This document shows positions 19,916-28,960 of a stretch of 34,270 nt of DNA, piece by piece; within the stretch, counting starts at the first letter, position 1, and each line of letters opens with the position of its first letter. A program made the position numbers and the translations under genes. This DNA comes from Chitinophaga pinensis (GTDB taxonomy: Bacteria; Bacteroidota; Bacteroidia; M30B66), in NCBI GenBank assembly GCA_945883545.1, contig CAMCXT010000032.1, positions 1 to 34,270 of the forward strand, written 5' to 3'. The notes beneath the pieces were generated by a model that was given only the letters and a program-made list of their open reading frames with translations, had not been told where the DNA came from and did not search any database.

Positions 19916-21103
19916 TTATTCGATGATCTCAGTTACCTGACCTGCACCAACGGTACGACCTCCTTCGCGGATTGCGAAACGAAGACCTTTGTCCATTGCT
20001 ACTGGAACGATCAAACTAACAGAGATAGTTACGTTATCGCCAGGTACAACCATTTCGCGACCTTCTGGAAGAGAAATCTCTCCTGTTACGTCTGTTGTAC
20101 GAAGATAAAACTGTGGGCGGTATTTGTTATGGAATGGAGTGTGACGTCCACCTTCTTCTTTTTTCAAGATGTAAACCTCTGCCTTAAACTTAGTGTGAGG
20201 AGTGATAGAACCTGGTTTAGCGATAACCATACCGCGACGGATAGATTCTTTATCAATACCACGAAGAAGAAGACCTACGTTATCACCAGCTTCTCCGCGA
20301 TCAAGAATCTTACGGAACATCTCAACCCCTGTAACAACAGATTTAAGTTTTTCAACCTGCATACCAAGAATTTCAACCTCTTCACCAGAATTGATAACAC
20401 CTGTTTCAATACGACCTGTAGCAACTGTACCACGACCTGTGATCGAGAATACATCTTCAACTGGCATCAAGAAAGGCTTGTCAACTTGACGTGGAGGAAT
20501 AGGAATGAATGAATCAACCGCATCCATAAGTTCCATAATTTTTGGAACCCATTTAGCATCATTGTTCAAACCACCAAGAGCTGAACCTTGAATAATTGGA
20601 ATATTTTCGCCGTCAAAATCATAGAAACTAAGAAGTTCACGGATTTCCATCTCAACAAGCTCAAGAAGCTCAGGATCGTCAACCATGTCAACTTTGTTCA
20701 TGAATACAACAAGCTGAGGTACACCTACCTGACGAGCAAGAAGGATGTGCTCACGTGTTTGTGGCATTGGACCATCAGTTGCAGCTACTACTAGGATAGC
20801 ACCATCCATTTGCGCAGCACCAGTTACCATGTTCTTTACGTAATCGGCGTGACCTGGACAGTCAACGTGAGCGTAGTGACGGTTACCTGTTGAATATTCA
20901 ACGTGTGAAGTGTTGATTGTGATACCACGCTCTTTTTCTTCAGGTGCGTTGTCGATTGAATCGAATGAACGGGCTTCAGAAAGACCAGCATTCGCCAACA
21001 CAGTTGTGATAGCAGCAGTTAAGGTAGTTTTACCGTGGTCAACGTGACCAATGGTACCGATGTTTACGTGCGGTTTGGAACGGTCGAATTTTTCTTTAGC
21101 CAT
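19916..21103 (-). CDS. tuf: Elongation factor Tu
   Basis: A 395-residue EF-Tu, which carries aminoacyl-tRNA to the ribosome as a GTPase. G1 is [11 protein letters not shown] (from residue 19), the switch I Thr lies in [13 protein letters not shown]3 is DCPGHADYV with the catalytic His, and G4 is NKVD. Domains 2 and 3 are complete. It follows four tRNA genes, the last ending 66 bases upstream, and is probably transcribed with them from the promoter at 21645-21675. Confidence 0.99.
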   Translation of the reverse strand: MAKEKFDRSKPHVNIGTIGHVDHGKTTLTAAITTVLANAGLSEARSFDSIDNAPEEKERGITINTSHVEYSTGNRHYAHVDCPGHADYVKNMVTGAAQMDGAILVVAATDGPMPQTREHILLARQVGVPQLVVFMNKVDMVDDPELLELVEMEIRELLSFYDFDGENIPIIQGSALGGLNNDAKWVPKIMELMDAVDSFIPIPPRQVDKPFLMPVEDVFSITGRGTVATGRIETGVINSGEEVEILGMQVEKLKSVVTGVEMFRKILDRGEAGDNVGLLLRGIDKESIRRGMVIAKPGSITPHTKFKAEVYILKKEEGGRHTPFHNKYRPQFYLRTTDVTGEISLPEGREMVVPGDNVTISVSLIVPVAMDKGLRFAIREGGRTVGAGQVTEIIE

Positions 21104-21169
21104 GGCTAGATGTTGTTTTTGAGTTGAATGTGTGTTTTATTTTAGTTATTGCTGATGCGTTTTAGGTAG

Positions 21170-21241
<72 letters not shown>

Positions 21242-21268
21242 TGGTTGGACTAACCAGTCCGGAATTGG

Positions 21269-21341
21269 AGCGGAAGACCGGGCTCGAACCGGCCACCCTC
21301 AGCTTGGAAGGCTGATGCTCTACCAAATGAGCTACTTCCGC
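21269..21341 (-). tRNA. tRNA-Gly (UCC anticodon)
   Basis: A 73-base cloverleaf on the - strand: acceptor GCGGAAG pairs with CTTCCGC, the anticodon loop is CTTCCAA (anticodon TCC), and the discriminator is U. The three genomic bases after it are CCA, so the 3' end appears to be encoded. It corresponds by order to E. coli glyT. Confidence 0.97.
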
Positions 21342-21388
21342 TTTCGATCCCTTACATTAGATGTAATAGATCAGTTGTTTTCTCGTGG

Positions 21389-21471
21389 TGGGGAGAGAAG
21401 GATTCGAACCTTCGAACTCCGAAGAGGACAGATTTACAGTCTGTTGCCGTTGGCCACTTGGCTATCTCCCC
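21389..21471 (-). tRNA. tRNA-Tyr (GUA anticodon)
   Basis: An 83-base class II tRNA on the - strand with a long variable arm: acceptor GGGGAGA pairs with TCTCCCC, the anticodon loop is CTGTAAA (anticodon GTA), and the discriminator is A. It is followed by CCA in the genome, so CCA appears encoded. It corresponds by order to E. coli tyrU. Confidence 0.97.
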
Positions 21472-21511
21472 TACCTCTTTGCAACTTATTTACTAATAAT
21501 ACAAAGAACAG

Positions 21512-21584
21512 AGCCGAAGAAGGGACTCGAACCCCCGACCAGCTGATTACAAATCAGCTGCTCTACCAGCTGAGCTACTTCGGC
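21512..21584 (-). tRNA. tRNA-Thr (UGU anticodon)
   Basis: A 73-base cloverleaf on the - strand: acceptor GCCGAAG pairs with CTTCGGC, the anticodon loop is TTTGTAA (anticodon TGT), and the discriminator is U. CCA is not encoded. It is first of the four tRNAs and lies about 60 bases downstream of the promoter at 21645-21675; it corresponds by order to E. coli thrU. Confidence 0.97.
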
Positions 21585-21644
21585 TTTTACCTTTTCTGAA
21601 AATTTGACTTGCTCGCGCTTGTCATACCCCTCAAAAAAGGTGTG

Positions 21645-21675
21645 CAAATGTAGACAAGAAAACATTCACACCAAA
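21645..21675 (-). promoter_or_regulatory. Bacteroidota-type promoter of the tRNA4-tuf operon
   Basis: On the - strand, TTTG (21672-21675) is followed after exactly 19 bases by TACATTTG (21645-21652), matching the -33/-7 consensus TTTG-N19-TAnnTTTG. Transcription should begin near 21637, about 53 bases before tRNA-Thr(UGU). It is the best promoter in the window and lies between hpf and the first tRNA. Confidence 0.88.
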
Positions 21676-21739
21676 CATTTTTAAAGATTTCATGAAAATA
21701 TTTTCAACAATCTTCAACAAATGTTTCTGAATCAGAAAG

Positions 21740-22039
21740 TTAAATCTGTTTAATTTTTTCTTTGTGCTTAACCAATTGTGCCTTTAATGCCTCTGAACAT
21801 TGGTCTGTAGCTTCTTCAAAGGTTTTACACTGGCGCTTAGCAAAAAGATCGTTACCACTTACATGTAACCTTATCTCTGCTATCTTATTCTCATTATTCG
21901 AAGCATTATCCAAACGCAAAGTAATATCAGCCTCAATGATACTATCAAAAAGACTCGACAACTTACCCAGTTTAGCGTCGATAAAATCTAGCAACTTGCG
22001 GTCGGCTGTGAAATGGACCGATTGGATGTTAATTTTCAT
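21740..22039 (-). CDS. hpf: Ribosome hibernation-promoting factor, short form
   Basis: A 99-residue protein of the HPF/RaiA (YfiA) family: MKINIQSVHFTADRKLLDFI, ADITLRLDN, KIAEIRLHVSGNDLFAKRQ and TFEEATDQCSEALKAQLVKHKEK. These proteins bind the 30S decoding region and store ribosomes in inactive form. It has no long C-terminal dimerisation domain, so it is a short-form HPF. It lies upstream of the tRNA-tuf operon in the same direction but is separated by that operon's own promoter. A TATTTTAG box (one mismatch to the -7 consensus) lies about 57 bases upstream of its ATG. Confidence 0.9.
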   Translation of the reverse strand: MKINIQSVHFTADRKLLDFIDAKLGKLSSLFDSIIEADITLRLDNASNNENKIAEIRLHVSGNDLFAKRQCKTFEEATDQCSEALKAQLVKHKEKIKQI

Positions 22040-22104
22040 ACACCTTTATTTTTAAGTTTAACAGAACTGCTTTTGTTTACAGCCTGACCAAGTACGCTAA
22101 AATA

Positions 22105-22112
22105 TATATTTG
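22105..22112 (+). promoter_or_regulatory. -7 box for the Ldh-family gene
   Basis: TATATTTG matches TAnnTTTG exactly and lies 66 bases before the dehydrogenase ATG. No good -33 TTTG is found at the usual spacing. The same AT-rich stretch read on the - strand gives the TATTTTAG candidate for hpf, so two divergent promoters may overlap here. Confidence 0.5.
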
Positions 22113-22178
22113 CACTGACAATCCCGAATCTTAAGATAATAATATGGAATTGTTAATTAACCACCTTAATGGCTATAA

Positions 22179-23264
22179 ATGAACACTTTCCATTTATCAA
22201 AACTTGAGAATTTTTGTGAAGCAATTTTCTTATCCATAGGTTGCCCTTCCAATCAAGCATCTCAAGCAGCACAAGTTTTAATAGCTGCCGATTTGCGAGG
22301 CGTTGATTCCCATGGGGTTGCTAGGCTAAGCGGCTACATCAGATTATTCGAGAAAAATCGAATCAATCCTAAACCCAATGTTTCAATTGAACATGAAACG
22401 TTATCAACAGCAACAATGAATGCAGATGGTGCATTAGGGTTGGTTGCAGGACCTTTGGCAATGAACATTGCGATACAAAAAGCACTTCATGCTGGAACCG
22501 GCTGGGTGGCTATGAAAAATTCTAACCATTTCGGAATTGCAGGCTACCACGCCATGATGGCATTAGAGCATAATATGATCGGTATCGCAATGACAAACGC
22601 AAGTCCTTTGGTAGCACCAACTCATTCTATCAGTAGGATGCTCGGAACAAACCCTATGGCTTTTGCTATCCCAGCAGGAAAGGAACCTGCTTTTGTAGCT
22701 GATTTTGCCACGACTACCGCAGCGAATGGTAAACTGGAAATACTTCAAAGAAAAAGTCAGGAAGCTCCACAAGGTTGGATTCAAGACAATGTTGGAAATT
22801 CTTCAATTAACCCAAACGAACTTTCAAAAGGTGGTGCTCTATTGCCTTTGGGTAGTGACAGAGAACATGGTAGTCATAAAGGCTACTGTTTAGGTTCAGT
22901 TGTGGATATTTTTTCTGCTGTGTTGTCGGGAGCTAATTATGGCCCTTGGGTGCCGCCTTTTGTAGCCTTCCTCGATCCTCCATCGAACCCGGTGGGAGAT
23001 GGAATCGGCCATTTCTTTGGAGCTATGCGCATCGATGCCTTTAGAAAAGCTGAAGATTTCCTTTACCACATGGACAATTGGATTTCCGCATTTAGAAACG
23101 CAACTCCTATTGAACAATCTCAACCTGTAATAATTCCTGGAGATCCTGAACGTGAATCGGAAGGAATTAGAAGAGTTTCTGGAATTCCATTAAATCCAAA
23201 GGTTGAAGAGGACCTTAGAATGCTAGCCCATAAGTTCAATATCCAGTTCCCAGAATCAATTTGA
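22179..23264 (+). CDS. Ldh-family NAD(P)-dependent malate/lactate-type dehydrogenase
   Basis: A 361-residue member of the Ldh/MDH type 2 family (YlbC, YiaK, ComC relatives), which reduces or oxidises 2-hydroxy/2-oxo acids such as malate, lactate, ureidoglycolate or sulfolactate. Visible marks are ADLRGVDSHGVARL (His45), GWVAMKNSNHFGIAGY with the catalytic-type His117, LVAPTHSISRMLGTNPMAFAIP and the basic segment HGSHKGYCLG. The substrate cannot be decided from sequence. It is the only + strand gene between two - strand blocks and overlaps the end of the phosphoesterase gene by 9 bases. Confidence 0.88.
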   Translation: MNTFHLSKLENFCEAIFLSIGCPSNQASQAAQVLIAADLRGVDSHGVARLSGYIRLFEKNRINPKPNVSIEHETLSTATMNADGALGLVAGPLAMNIAIQKALHAGTGWVAMKNSNHFGIAGYHAMMALEHNMIGIAMTNASPLVAPTHSISRMLGTNPMAFAIPAGKEPAFVADFATTTAANGKLEILQRKSQEAPQGWIQDNVGNSSINPNELSKGGALLPLGSDREHGSHKGYCLGSVVDIFSAVLSGANYGPWVPPFVAFLDPPSNPVGDGIGHFFGAMRIDAFRKAEDFLYHMDNWISAFRNATPIEQSQPVIIPGDPERESEGIRRVSGIPLNPKVEEDLRMLAHKFNIQFPESI

Positions 23265-23765
23265 TTTACCACTCCGGTTTCCCAGCTCAATCGCTTGAGG
23301 TTCTAAGATCTTACCATTTTCAATTTTGAATCTAATGAGGGTTTTCTTCAGATGAAACCCATGTATACCTGCAGCGCCAGGGTTCATATGAATAAGTTGT
23401 AACTGCTTGTCAAACATCACTTTCAGAATATGGGAATGCCCGCAAATGAACAAGCCTGGCCTTAAATCTTTCAATCTTTGCTTGATTCTCTCAGGATAAC
23501 GGCCTGGATAGCCTCCAATATGTGTCATGTAGACTTTCAGTTGCTCCACATCGAAAAATTCTTCTTCCTTAAACATTCGACGAAGTTCTGCTCCATCGAT
23601 GTTTCCGAAAACGGCGCGAAATGGTTTGAATGCCGACAATTCATCCGCTAAACGTGCTGATCCAATATCTCCAGCATGCCAAATTTCATCAACATCAGCA
23701 AAGTACTTATATACTAATGGATCGAGATAATCGTGGGTATCTGAAATGAGTCCAATGCTTTTCAA
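23256..23765 (-). CDS. YfcE/MJ0936-type metallophosphoesterase
   Basis: A 169-residue phosphodiesterase-like protein of the calcineurin superfamily. The metal-binding motifs appear in order: SDTHDYLDP, HAGDIGSA, FGNIDG, THIGGYPGRY and GHSHI. Relatives act on phosphodiesters in vitro but their physiological substrates are mostly unknown. Start choice: a TTG at 23765 overlaps the upstream ABC gene's stop (TTGA) and gives the family-like MKSIGLISDTHD. Another TTG at 23795 would add ten atypical residues, and no in-frame ATG exists. It is last in the HD-lpx operon. Confidence 0.88.
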   Translation of the reverse strand: MKSIGLISDTHDYLDPLVYKYFADVDEIWHAGDIGSARLADELSAFKPFRAVFGNIDGAELRRMFKEEEFFDVEQLKVYMTHIGGYPGRYPERIKQRLKDLRPGLFICGHSHILKVMFDKQLQLIHMNPGAAGIHGFHLKKTLIRFKIENGKILEPQAIELGNRSGKSN

Positions 23766-24379
23766 CGCTCGTTCATGTTGATTTGATGGTTGCAAAAACG
23801 AAACTCCTCATCCACACTATTTGAACAAACTACGATCGTACGATTTCTACCATATTTTTCGATCATCTGAAGGTACCACCTGCCTGCGTCTTTGTCAAGA
23901 TTTGATAGTGGTTCGTCGAGCAGCAACAAACTCGAATCCGATAAAATGGCAAGCAATAACTTTAACCGCTGTTTCATGCCAGAAGAAAAATATCCAACAT
24001 TCAAATGGGCTTTGCTTTTCAACCCAGAAATATCTAAGATTTCTTGAATACTTAATTGGTCAATTGGCGGCTTTACCGAAAAGTGAAATTTCAAATGTTC
24101 TTCTAAAGTAAACTCTTCAATCAGTTCAAGATAAGGTGCTGCTATTGAAATATGTCGATAGACTTCCTCTTGTGAAACTTCTGAGTTGTTCAATTTCCAA
24201 CGAATATTTCCATCGGAAAGCATGGTGGATCCTGAAACCAACTGAAGTAAGGTTGATTTGCCACTTCCATTTGATCCCATAAAAACCCATCTTGAACCGG
24301 AAGCGATTTGTAGGTCAATGGACTTAAATATCCAGTTGAAATTATACCTTTTACCTGCTTGATGCAGAATGATTTCCAT
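23762..24379 (-). CDS. Orphan ABC transporter-type ATPase, divergent
   Basis: A 205-residue single ABC nucleotide-binding domain. Walker A is GSNGSGKST (35-43), the signature is FSSGMKQRL (131-139), and Walker B LLLLDEP has the catalytic Glu156. Two switch elements are unusual: the Q-loop Gln is replaced within SIAAPYLEL, and the H-loop His is replaced by Asn in CSNSVDEE (around 187). No permease gene is adjacent. It lies 13 bases after lpxA and is translationally coupled to the phosphoesterase gene. It could pair with a permease elsewhere or be a non-transport ATPase; the lpx context makes an envelope role attractive but unproven. Confidence 0.82.
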   Translation of the reverse strand: MEIILHQAGKRYNFNWIFKSIDLQIASGSRWVFMGSNGSGKSTLLQLVSGSTMLSDGNIRWKLNNSEVSQEEVYRHISIAAPYLELIEEFTLEEHLKFHFSVKPPIDQLSIQEILDISGLKSKAHLNVGYFSSGMKQRLKLLLAILSDSSLLLLDEPLSNLDKDAGRWYLQMIEKYGRNRTIVVCSNSVDEEFRFCNHQINMNER

Positions 24380-24392
24380 AAGGAAGTATTAC

Positions 24393-25178
24393 TTATTCAT
24401 CCTTGCCATATCCACGCATAATTCCACGCTTGGCATTTTGAATAAACAGGATGATTTCGTCGCGTTCAGAAGTGGCAGGCATTTCTGCTTCAATTTTTTG
24501 CAATGCAGCGGCAGTGTTTAATCCACTTACATACAAGGCTCTATATATGTCCTGAATCTCAGTAATCTTCTCATTAGAGAATCCTCTGCGGCGCAAGCCT
24601 ATCGAATTGATTCCTACATATGCCAATGGCTCCCGACCTGCCTTAACAAATGGAGGAATATCTTTCCGAACCAAAGATCCTCCTGATACCATTACATGTT
24701 GACCAATTTGCACGAACTGATGAATTGCAGACATTCCACCAATCACAGCATGATCGCCAACACCTACGTGGCCAGCCATATTTACTGCATTAGCAATGAT
24801 ACAGTGGGCCCCAACCATGCAATCGTGCGCAATATGAGAATAAGCCATCACTAGAGTGTCGTGGTCTACTTGGGTTGTCATTTTATCGGTTGTACCACGA
24901 TTAATCGTAACACATTCGCGGATCGTAACGTTATCTCCAATCTCAACCGTCGTTTTTTCGCCGCTGAATTTTAAGTCTTGTGGGATGGCTGAGATAACAG
25001 CACCTGGGAAAATCCTGCAGTTTTTTCCAATTCTGGCTCCATCAAAAATTGTAACATTGGAACCAATCCAAGTTCCTTCACCAATTTCTACATCTCCATG
25101 AATGACTGCAAAGGGATCAATTGTAACGCCTGAAGCTAGTCGGGCATTGGGATGTACGTAAGCAAGCGGTTGAATCAT
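24393..25178 (-). CDS. lpxA: Acyl-ACP--UDP-N-acetylglucosamine O-acyltransferase
   Basis: A 261-residue LpxA, the first enzyme of lipid A synthesis, which moves a 3-hydroxyacyl chain from ACP to UDP-GlcNAc. Left-handed beta-helix hexapeptides run from about residue 10 to 190. The catalytic His is the second one in AYSHIAHDCMVG, and GGMSAIHQFVQIG is conserved; the C-terminal helices follow. The frame opens at a TTG (25196), but I prefer ATG at 25178: it gives the family-like MIQPLAYVHPNA, and a -7 box (25194-25201) covers that TTG. It lies between lpxC-fabZ and the ABC ATPase gene. Confidence 0.96.
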   Translation of the reverse strand: MIQPLAYVHPNARLASGVTIDPFAVIHGDVEIGEGTWIGSNVTIFDGARIGKNCRIFPGAVISAIPQDLKFSGEKTTVEIGDNVTIRECVTINRGTTDKMTTQVDHDTLVMAYSHIAHDCMVGAHCIIANAVNMAGHVGVGDHAVIGGMSAIHQFVQIGQHVMVSGGSLVRKDIPPFVKAGREPLAYVGINSIGLRRRGFSNEKITEIQDIYRALYVSGLNTAAALQKIEAEMPATSERDEIILFIQNAKRGIMRGYGKDE

Positions 25179-25193
25179 TGTCTGTAATTCCGG

Positions 25194-25201
25194 CAAAGGT
25201 A
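25194..25201 (-). promoter_or_regulatory. Candidate internal promoter (-7 box) ahead of lpxA
   Basis: TACCTTTG on the - strand is an exact TAnnTTTG match, located between the lpxC-fabZ stop and the lpxA ATG. Transcription would start about 9 bases before the ATG, giving a very short leader. No ideal -33 TTTG is seen; a CTTG lies 22 bases upstream. It could express lpxA and the two downstream genes separately. Confidence 0.5.
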
Positions 25202-25214
25202 GAAAAAAGACCTA

Positions 25215-26624
25215 TCAGTTACTCAAGCCCTTTTCTTTGACAATCTGTGCCATCATTTCGGCTTCAGTAACTGGCTTTCCATTTACGTAAGCAACTCCGC
25301 GCATGTGGCAAATGCCTCTTCGAATTGGAGAAATGAGTTCAAGTTTAAAAATCAAAGTATCACCTGGAATGACTTTCTGTTTGAATCGAACATTGTCGAT
25401 TTTCATAAAGTATGTCAAATAATTTTCAGGATCTGGAACAGTATTTAACACGAGAATCCCGCCAACTTGGGCCATGGCTTCGATAATGAGCACACCTGGC
25501 ATTACGGGATTCCCTGGGAAGTGGCCTCTGAAAAATTCTTCATTCATGGTCACATTCTTCACCCCTACTACATGGTTCTCACTCATTTCCATGATTTTGT
25601 CGATTAACAAAAACGGCTGGCGGTGAGGAAGAATTCTAGTAATATCGTTGATATTGTAAAGCGGCGGTTGACTCAGATCTACTTCTACTGAGTCGTTTTT
25701 TCTGGATTTTTCCTGCTTAATGAGTTGCTTAATCTTTCTTGCAAACTCAACATTGGCAGCATGTCCAGGACGAGAGGCAATGATTTGCGCTTTCACTGGT
25801 CTACCAATAAGCATCAAATCACCTACAACATCCAATAATTTATGTCTTGCCGCTTCATTTTGGTAAGATATCTCAACATTGTTCAATGTCCCATCTGCAG
25901 TTACCTGCACATCGTTTCTTCCAAAAATTCGGTTCAGACTTTCCTGCTCGTCAGATGACAATTGTCGATCTACATAAACAATCGCATTGCTTAGATCGCC
26001 TCCTTTGATCAAATCACTGTCCAGTAAGCTTTTCAATTCATGTAGAAAAACGAAAGTTCTGCATGCAGCAATTTCGGTGTTGAATTCAGAGATATCATTC
26101 AATTGCGCATGCTGAAAACCAAGTACACGAGAATTGAAATCGATCATCACCTTTACTTTGTAGGAATCGGCAGGAACTGCCATGATTTCGACACCACGTG
26201 CTGGATCATTATAAAAAACGTTCGTTTTCAATTCGAAATAATCGCGATCCGCATCAAGCTCAACGATACCAGCTTGAATCATCGCATCCGAAAACGGCTT
26301 GGCACTTCCATCAAGAATGGGAACTTCAGGTCCGTCTAGTTCAATCAATAGATTATCGATCGCTAAACCAGCCGCAGCAGCAAGTGCATGTTCAACAGTT
26401 GCTACTTTTGCCGCATGATGCTGAAGTGTTGTTCCTCTGGCAGTTTCAACCACGTAGTCAACATCAGCAGGCACTTCTGGCTGACCTTCAATGTCTGATC
26501 TACGAAAGGTAATTCCTTTACCTGCATCGGCAGGATGGAAAGTAATATTTACGTGTGCACCTGTATGCAATCCAACACCACTGAGGGTAACAGATGATTT
26601 AATGGTCTTTTGCTTATCAGCCAT
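25215..26624 (-). CDS. lpxC/fabZ: Bifunctional UDP-3-O-acyl-GlcNAc deacetylase / 3-hydroxyacyl-ACP dehydratase (LpxC-FabZ fusion)
   Basis: A 469-residue fusion. Residues 1-305 are LpxC, the zinc deacetylase and committed step of lipid A synthesis: zinc ligands His79 (VEH), His261 and Asp265 (HKLLD), and His288 (GHAANVE). A short charged linker (about 300-318) leads to FabZ (about 320-469), which dehydrates 3-hydroxyacyl-ACP: catalytic His334-type residue in [22 protein letters not shown], and Glu382. Both enzymes compete for the same 3-hydroxyacyl-ACP pool, so fusion fixes their ratio. The fusion is common in Bacteroidota. It overlaps lpxD by 8 bases. Confidence 0.97.
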   Translation of the reverse strand: MADKQKTIKSSVTLSGVGLHTGAHVNITFHPADAGKGITFRRSDIEGQPEVPADVDYVVETARGTTLQHHAAKVATVEHALAAAAGLAIDNLLIELDGPEVPILDGSAKPFSDAMIQAGIVELDADRDYFELKTNVFYNDPARGVEIMAVPADSYKVKVMIDFNSRVLGFQHAQLNDISEFNTEIAACRTFVFLHELKSLLDSDLIKGGDLSNAIVYVDRQLSSDEQESLNRIFGRNDVQVTADGTLNNVEISYQNEAARHKLLDVVGDLMLIGRPVKAQIIASRPGHAANVEFARKIKQLIKQEKSRKNDSVEVDLSQPPLYNINDITRILPHRQPFLLIDKIMEMSENHVVGVKNVTMNEEFFRGHFPGNPVMPGVLIIEAMAQVGGILVLNTVPDPENYLTYFMKIDNVRFKQKVIPGDTLIFKLELISPIRRGICHMRGVAYVNGKPVTEAEMMAQIVKEKGLSN

Positions 26625-27663
26625 TTGTTGGGAATTGAGATTCTTTAATTAATTTTTCTAGTTCTTCCAATTTGCTCATGATTTCAGGCAATTTTCTGAA
26701 ACCTACGTATGATTTTTTGTAATCCCCGATTGGGAAAGCTGGAGATCCTTGGATAATTTCTCCTTCCTTGGTGAGATTAGATCCTACACCCGATTGTGCG
26801 GCGATTTTTACTTTATCTGCAATCACAAGGTGACCTACAATTCCAACTTGACCTCCGATCATGCAGAAACGACCAATTTTAGTTGATCCAGCAATCCCAG
26901 TTTGGGCAGCAATTACTGTATGATCTCCAATTTCAACATTGTGGGCAACCTGGATAAGGTTGTCGAGTTTAACACCTTTACGAATAATAGTAGAGCCCAA
27001 CGTTGCACGGTCGATGGTAGTATTTGATCCTATTTCAACATAGTCTTCAATAATCACATTCCCAATCTGAGCAACTTTCAAGTAATTGGAATCATCTTGA
27101 GGCGCAAAACCAAAACCATCGCCGCCAATTACAACACCAGAGTGAATGCGACATTCTTTGCCGATAATGGTTTCTGAATAGATCTTTACACCTGCAAAAA
27201 TGGTTGTATCGGATCCTATCTTCACATTGTCGCCAATGTAAACCCCTGGATACAATTTTACGTTGTCGCCAATGATGGTATTTTCGCCTACATACACAAA
27301 AGCACCGATGTAAGGATTTTGTCCGATCTGTGCCGACTTTGAAATGTAATTCGGCTCTTCACGTCCAGTTTTATTTTGGATGATTTTATTGTACGTATCT
27401 AAAAGAATCGCAAAGCTTTTGTAAGCATCCTTCACCCTAACTAAAGTACTGTGAACAGCATGTTCTGGAGCAAAAGCCTCATTCACGATCACCAAGCTAG
27501 CTTTGGTATTGTAGATAAACTCTTCGTACTTAGGATTGGCAAGGAAAGTAAGTGAACCTGGCTCTCCTTCTTCAATTTTTGAAAGTCGGCTTACCTTAAC
27601 ATTTGGATCTCCTTCCACTCTACCTTCAAGGAGATCAGCGATTTGTTGGGCTGTAAATTCCAT
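26617..27663 (-). CDS. lpxD: UDP-3-O-acylglucosamine N-acyltransferase
   Basis: A 348-residue LpxD, which adds the second 3-hydroxyacyl chain to give UDP-2,3-diacyl-GlcN. An N-terminal uridine-binding domain (about 1-100, with LTFLANPKY) precedes hexapeptide beta-helix repeats (about 105-315). The catalytic His is His241 in [19 protein letters not shown] and [10 protein letters not shown] are conserved. The C-terminal helix ends [14 protein letters not shown]. It lies 9 bases after the HD gene and overlaps lpxC-fabZ by 8 bases, so it is firmly within the operon. Confidence 0.97.
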   Translation of the reverse strand: MEFTAQQIADLLEGRVEGDPNVKVSRLSKIEEGEPGSLTFLANPKYEEFIYNTKASLVIVNEAFAPEHAVHSTLVRVKDAYKSFAILLDTYNKIIQNKTGREEPNYISKSAQIGQNPYIGAFVYVGENTIIGDNVKLYPGVYIGDNVKIGSDTTIFAGVKIYSETIIGKECRIHSGVVIGGDGFGFAPQDDSNYLKVAQIGNVIIEDYVEIGSNTTIDRATLGSTIIRKGVKLDNLIQVAHNVEIGDHTVIAAQTGIAGSTKIGRFCMIGGQVGIVGHLVIADKVKIAAQSGVGSNLTKEGEIIQGSPAFPIGDYKKSYVGFRKLPEIMSKLEELEKLIKESQFPTNG

Positions 27664-27672
27664 TCTTTTTAC

Positions 27673-28923
27673 TTAGTTATTTGCGTCCAATTCCTTCGGA
27701 TAACAAAGGAAATATTTACGTGTTGATTCAGTTAAAACAGACAGTCGCAGTTGATCAGAAGCTTTTCTTAATTCCATTATTTGTCCGTCTTTCAAACAAA
27801 TATTGATCTTGTCATCTCCATCCTTGTATGCACTGTTGGTAATCTCACCTGTGAAAACGAAGTAGGACGAATCTTCTGCATTGTATCCTTTCTTTTCCCA
27901 AGCCTTTTGAAGTGCTTCGACTTTCTCTTTAGTATATGGTTGATTATCGAGCTGAATTCTAAGCAACTTTCTTTGTATTAGCCTTGTACTTAATTCTTTA
28001 AGAATTGGGTCAGAATGATTCAACCATTCTTTCGCGGATGCAAATATATCATAATCGTCTAAGCCTGCGAATGCATCTCTAAGCTCAGCATTTCTAAATC
28101 CTTCCGAAGTTGAGTATTTACCTTCCAAAAAGAATGATAAAGCAGAACTAGCATAAACCTTTTCTCCATTTTCAGCAAGGTATCGCGCTCTGCGTAACAT
28201 ATTGACTAGCAGATTCTCGGCCGATAAAACAGTCTTGTGTAAATACACTTGCCAATACATCAGTCGGCGTGCTAACAAGAATTTCTCAATGCTGTAAATC
28301 CCTTTTTCCAACACCACTATTTCATCATTTACTACATCTAACATTTTGATGATTCGGTCGGAGCCTACAGTGCCTTCAGCTACACCAGTAAAGAAACTGT
28401 CTCGATTTAGATAGTCTAATCGATCCATATCAAGCTGACTGCTAACCAATTGATGCAAGAATTTCTTGTGGTAAGTACCTTTAAAAATTTGAATACAAGT
28501 GTTGAGCTTGCCTTCAAATTCTCGGTTTAATTCTTCCATAAACATCAACGAAAGCTCTTCATGGTGAAGCTCCGGAATGATAGAATGTTCTAAAGCGTGC
28601 GAAAAAGGACCGTGTCCAATATCGTGAAGTAGGATTGCAGCAAGCGCGCCCCTAGCTTCTTCTTCGGTGATTTCGTGGCCACGATAGCGCAATTGTTCAA
28701 TCGCCAAGGTCATCAAATGCATTGACCCAATAGCATGATGAAAGCGACTATGGTTAGCTCCAGGATAGACGTAATCGGTAAGTCCGAGCTGGCGAATCCG
28801 ACGTAAACGTTGGAACCAAGGATGCTCGATCAAATCGAATATCAATTCATCTGGAATAGAAATGAATCCGTACACCGGATCATTGATTATCTTTTTTTTG
28901 TTTCGCGTAAGGTTCACTGGCAA
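27673..28923 (-). CDS. HD-domain phosphohydrolase (dGTPase-like)
   Basis: A 416-residue HD-superfamily protein. The metal ligands are visible: His62/His63 in SRFHHAIGSMH, the paired His100-Asp101 in LLHDIGHGPFSHALEH, and Asp167 in SQLDMDRLDYLNRDSFFTG. This pattern is like bacterial dNTP triphosphohydrolases and archaeal/bacterial SAMHD1 relatives, so a dNTP substrate is plausible but unproven. The gene has no ATG start: an in-frame stop lies two codons before a TTG at 28923, and a GTG follows at 28917. It heads the lpx operon and diverges from porX across 65 bases. Confidence 0.85.
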   Translation of the reverse strand: MPVNLTRNKKKIINDPVYGFISIPDELIFDLIEHPWFQRLRRIRQLGLTDYVYPGANHSRFHHAIGSMHLMTLAIEQLRYRGHEITEEEARGALAAILLHDIGHGPFSHALEHSIIPELHHEELSLMFMEELNREFEGKLNTCIQIFKGTYHKKFLHQLVSSQLDMDRLDYLNRDSFFTGVAEGTVGSDRIIKMLDVVNDEIVVLEKGIYSIEKFLLARRLMYWQVYLHKTVLSAENLLVNMLRRARYLAENGEKVYASSALSFFLEGKYSTSEGFRNAELRDAFAGLDDYDIFASAKEWLNHSDPILKELSTRLIQRKLLRIQLDNQPYTKEKVEALQKAWEKKGYNAEDSSYFVFTGEITNSAYKDGDDKINICLKDGQIMELRKASDQLRLSVLTESTRKYFLCYPKELDANN

Positions 28924-28928
28924 TATTT

Positions 28929-28960
28929 ACAGGATAATCCTGTTTGTACAGGTAATTTTG
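28929..28960. promoter_or_regulatory. Divergent porX/HD control region: palindrome, repeated half-site and -7 box
   Basis: ACAGGATAATCCTGT (28929-28943) is a perfect palindrome with 7-base arms and a single central A. The sequence TACAGGATAAT recurs 19 bases on as TACAGGTAAT (28947-28956), which runs into a perfect porX -7 box TAATTTTG (28953-28960). The palindrome begins 6 bases from the HD start codon. A repressor or activator bound here could control both directions. Confidence 0.5.

Noticed and set aside
19829-20512. 227-codon + strand open frame opposite tuf
   Set aside because: Shadow of EF-Tu codon usage on the other strand; Thr/Asn/Phe-rich with no domain.
21703-21738. Short direct repeats (CTTCAACAA-like) and TTTCTGA/TCAGAAA palindrome after hpf
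   Set aside because: Short and AT-rich; the palindrome lacks a usable loop and U-tail, so it is not a supported terminator.
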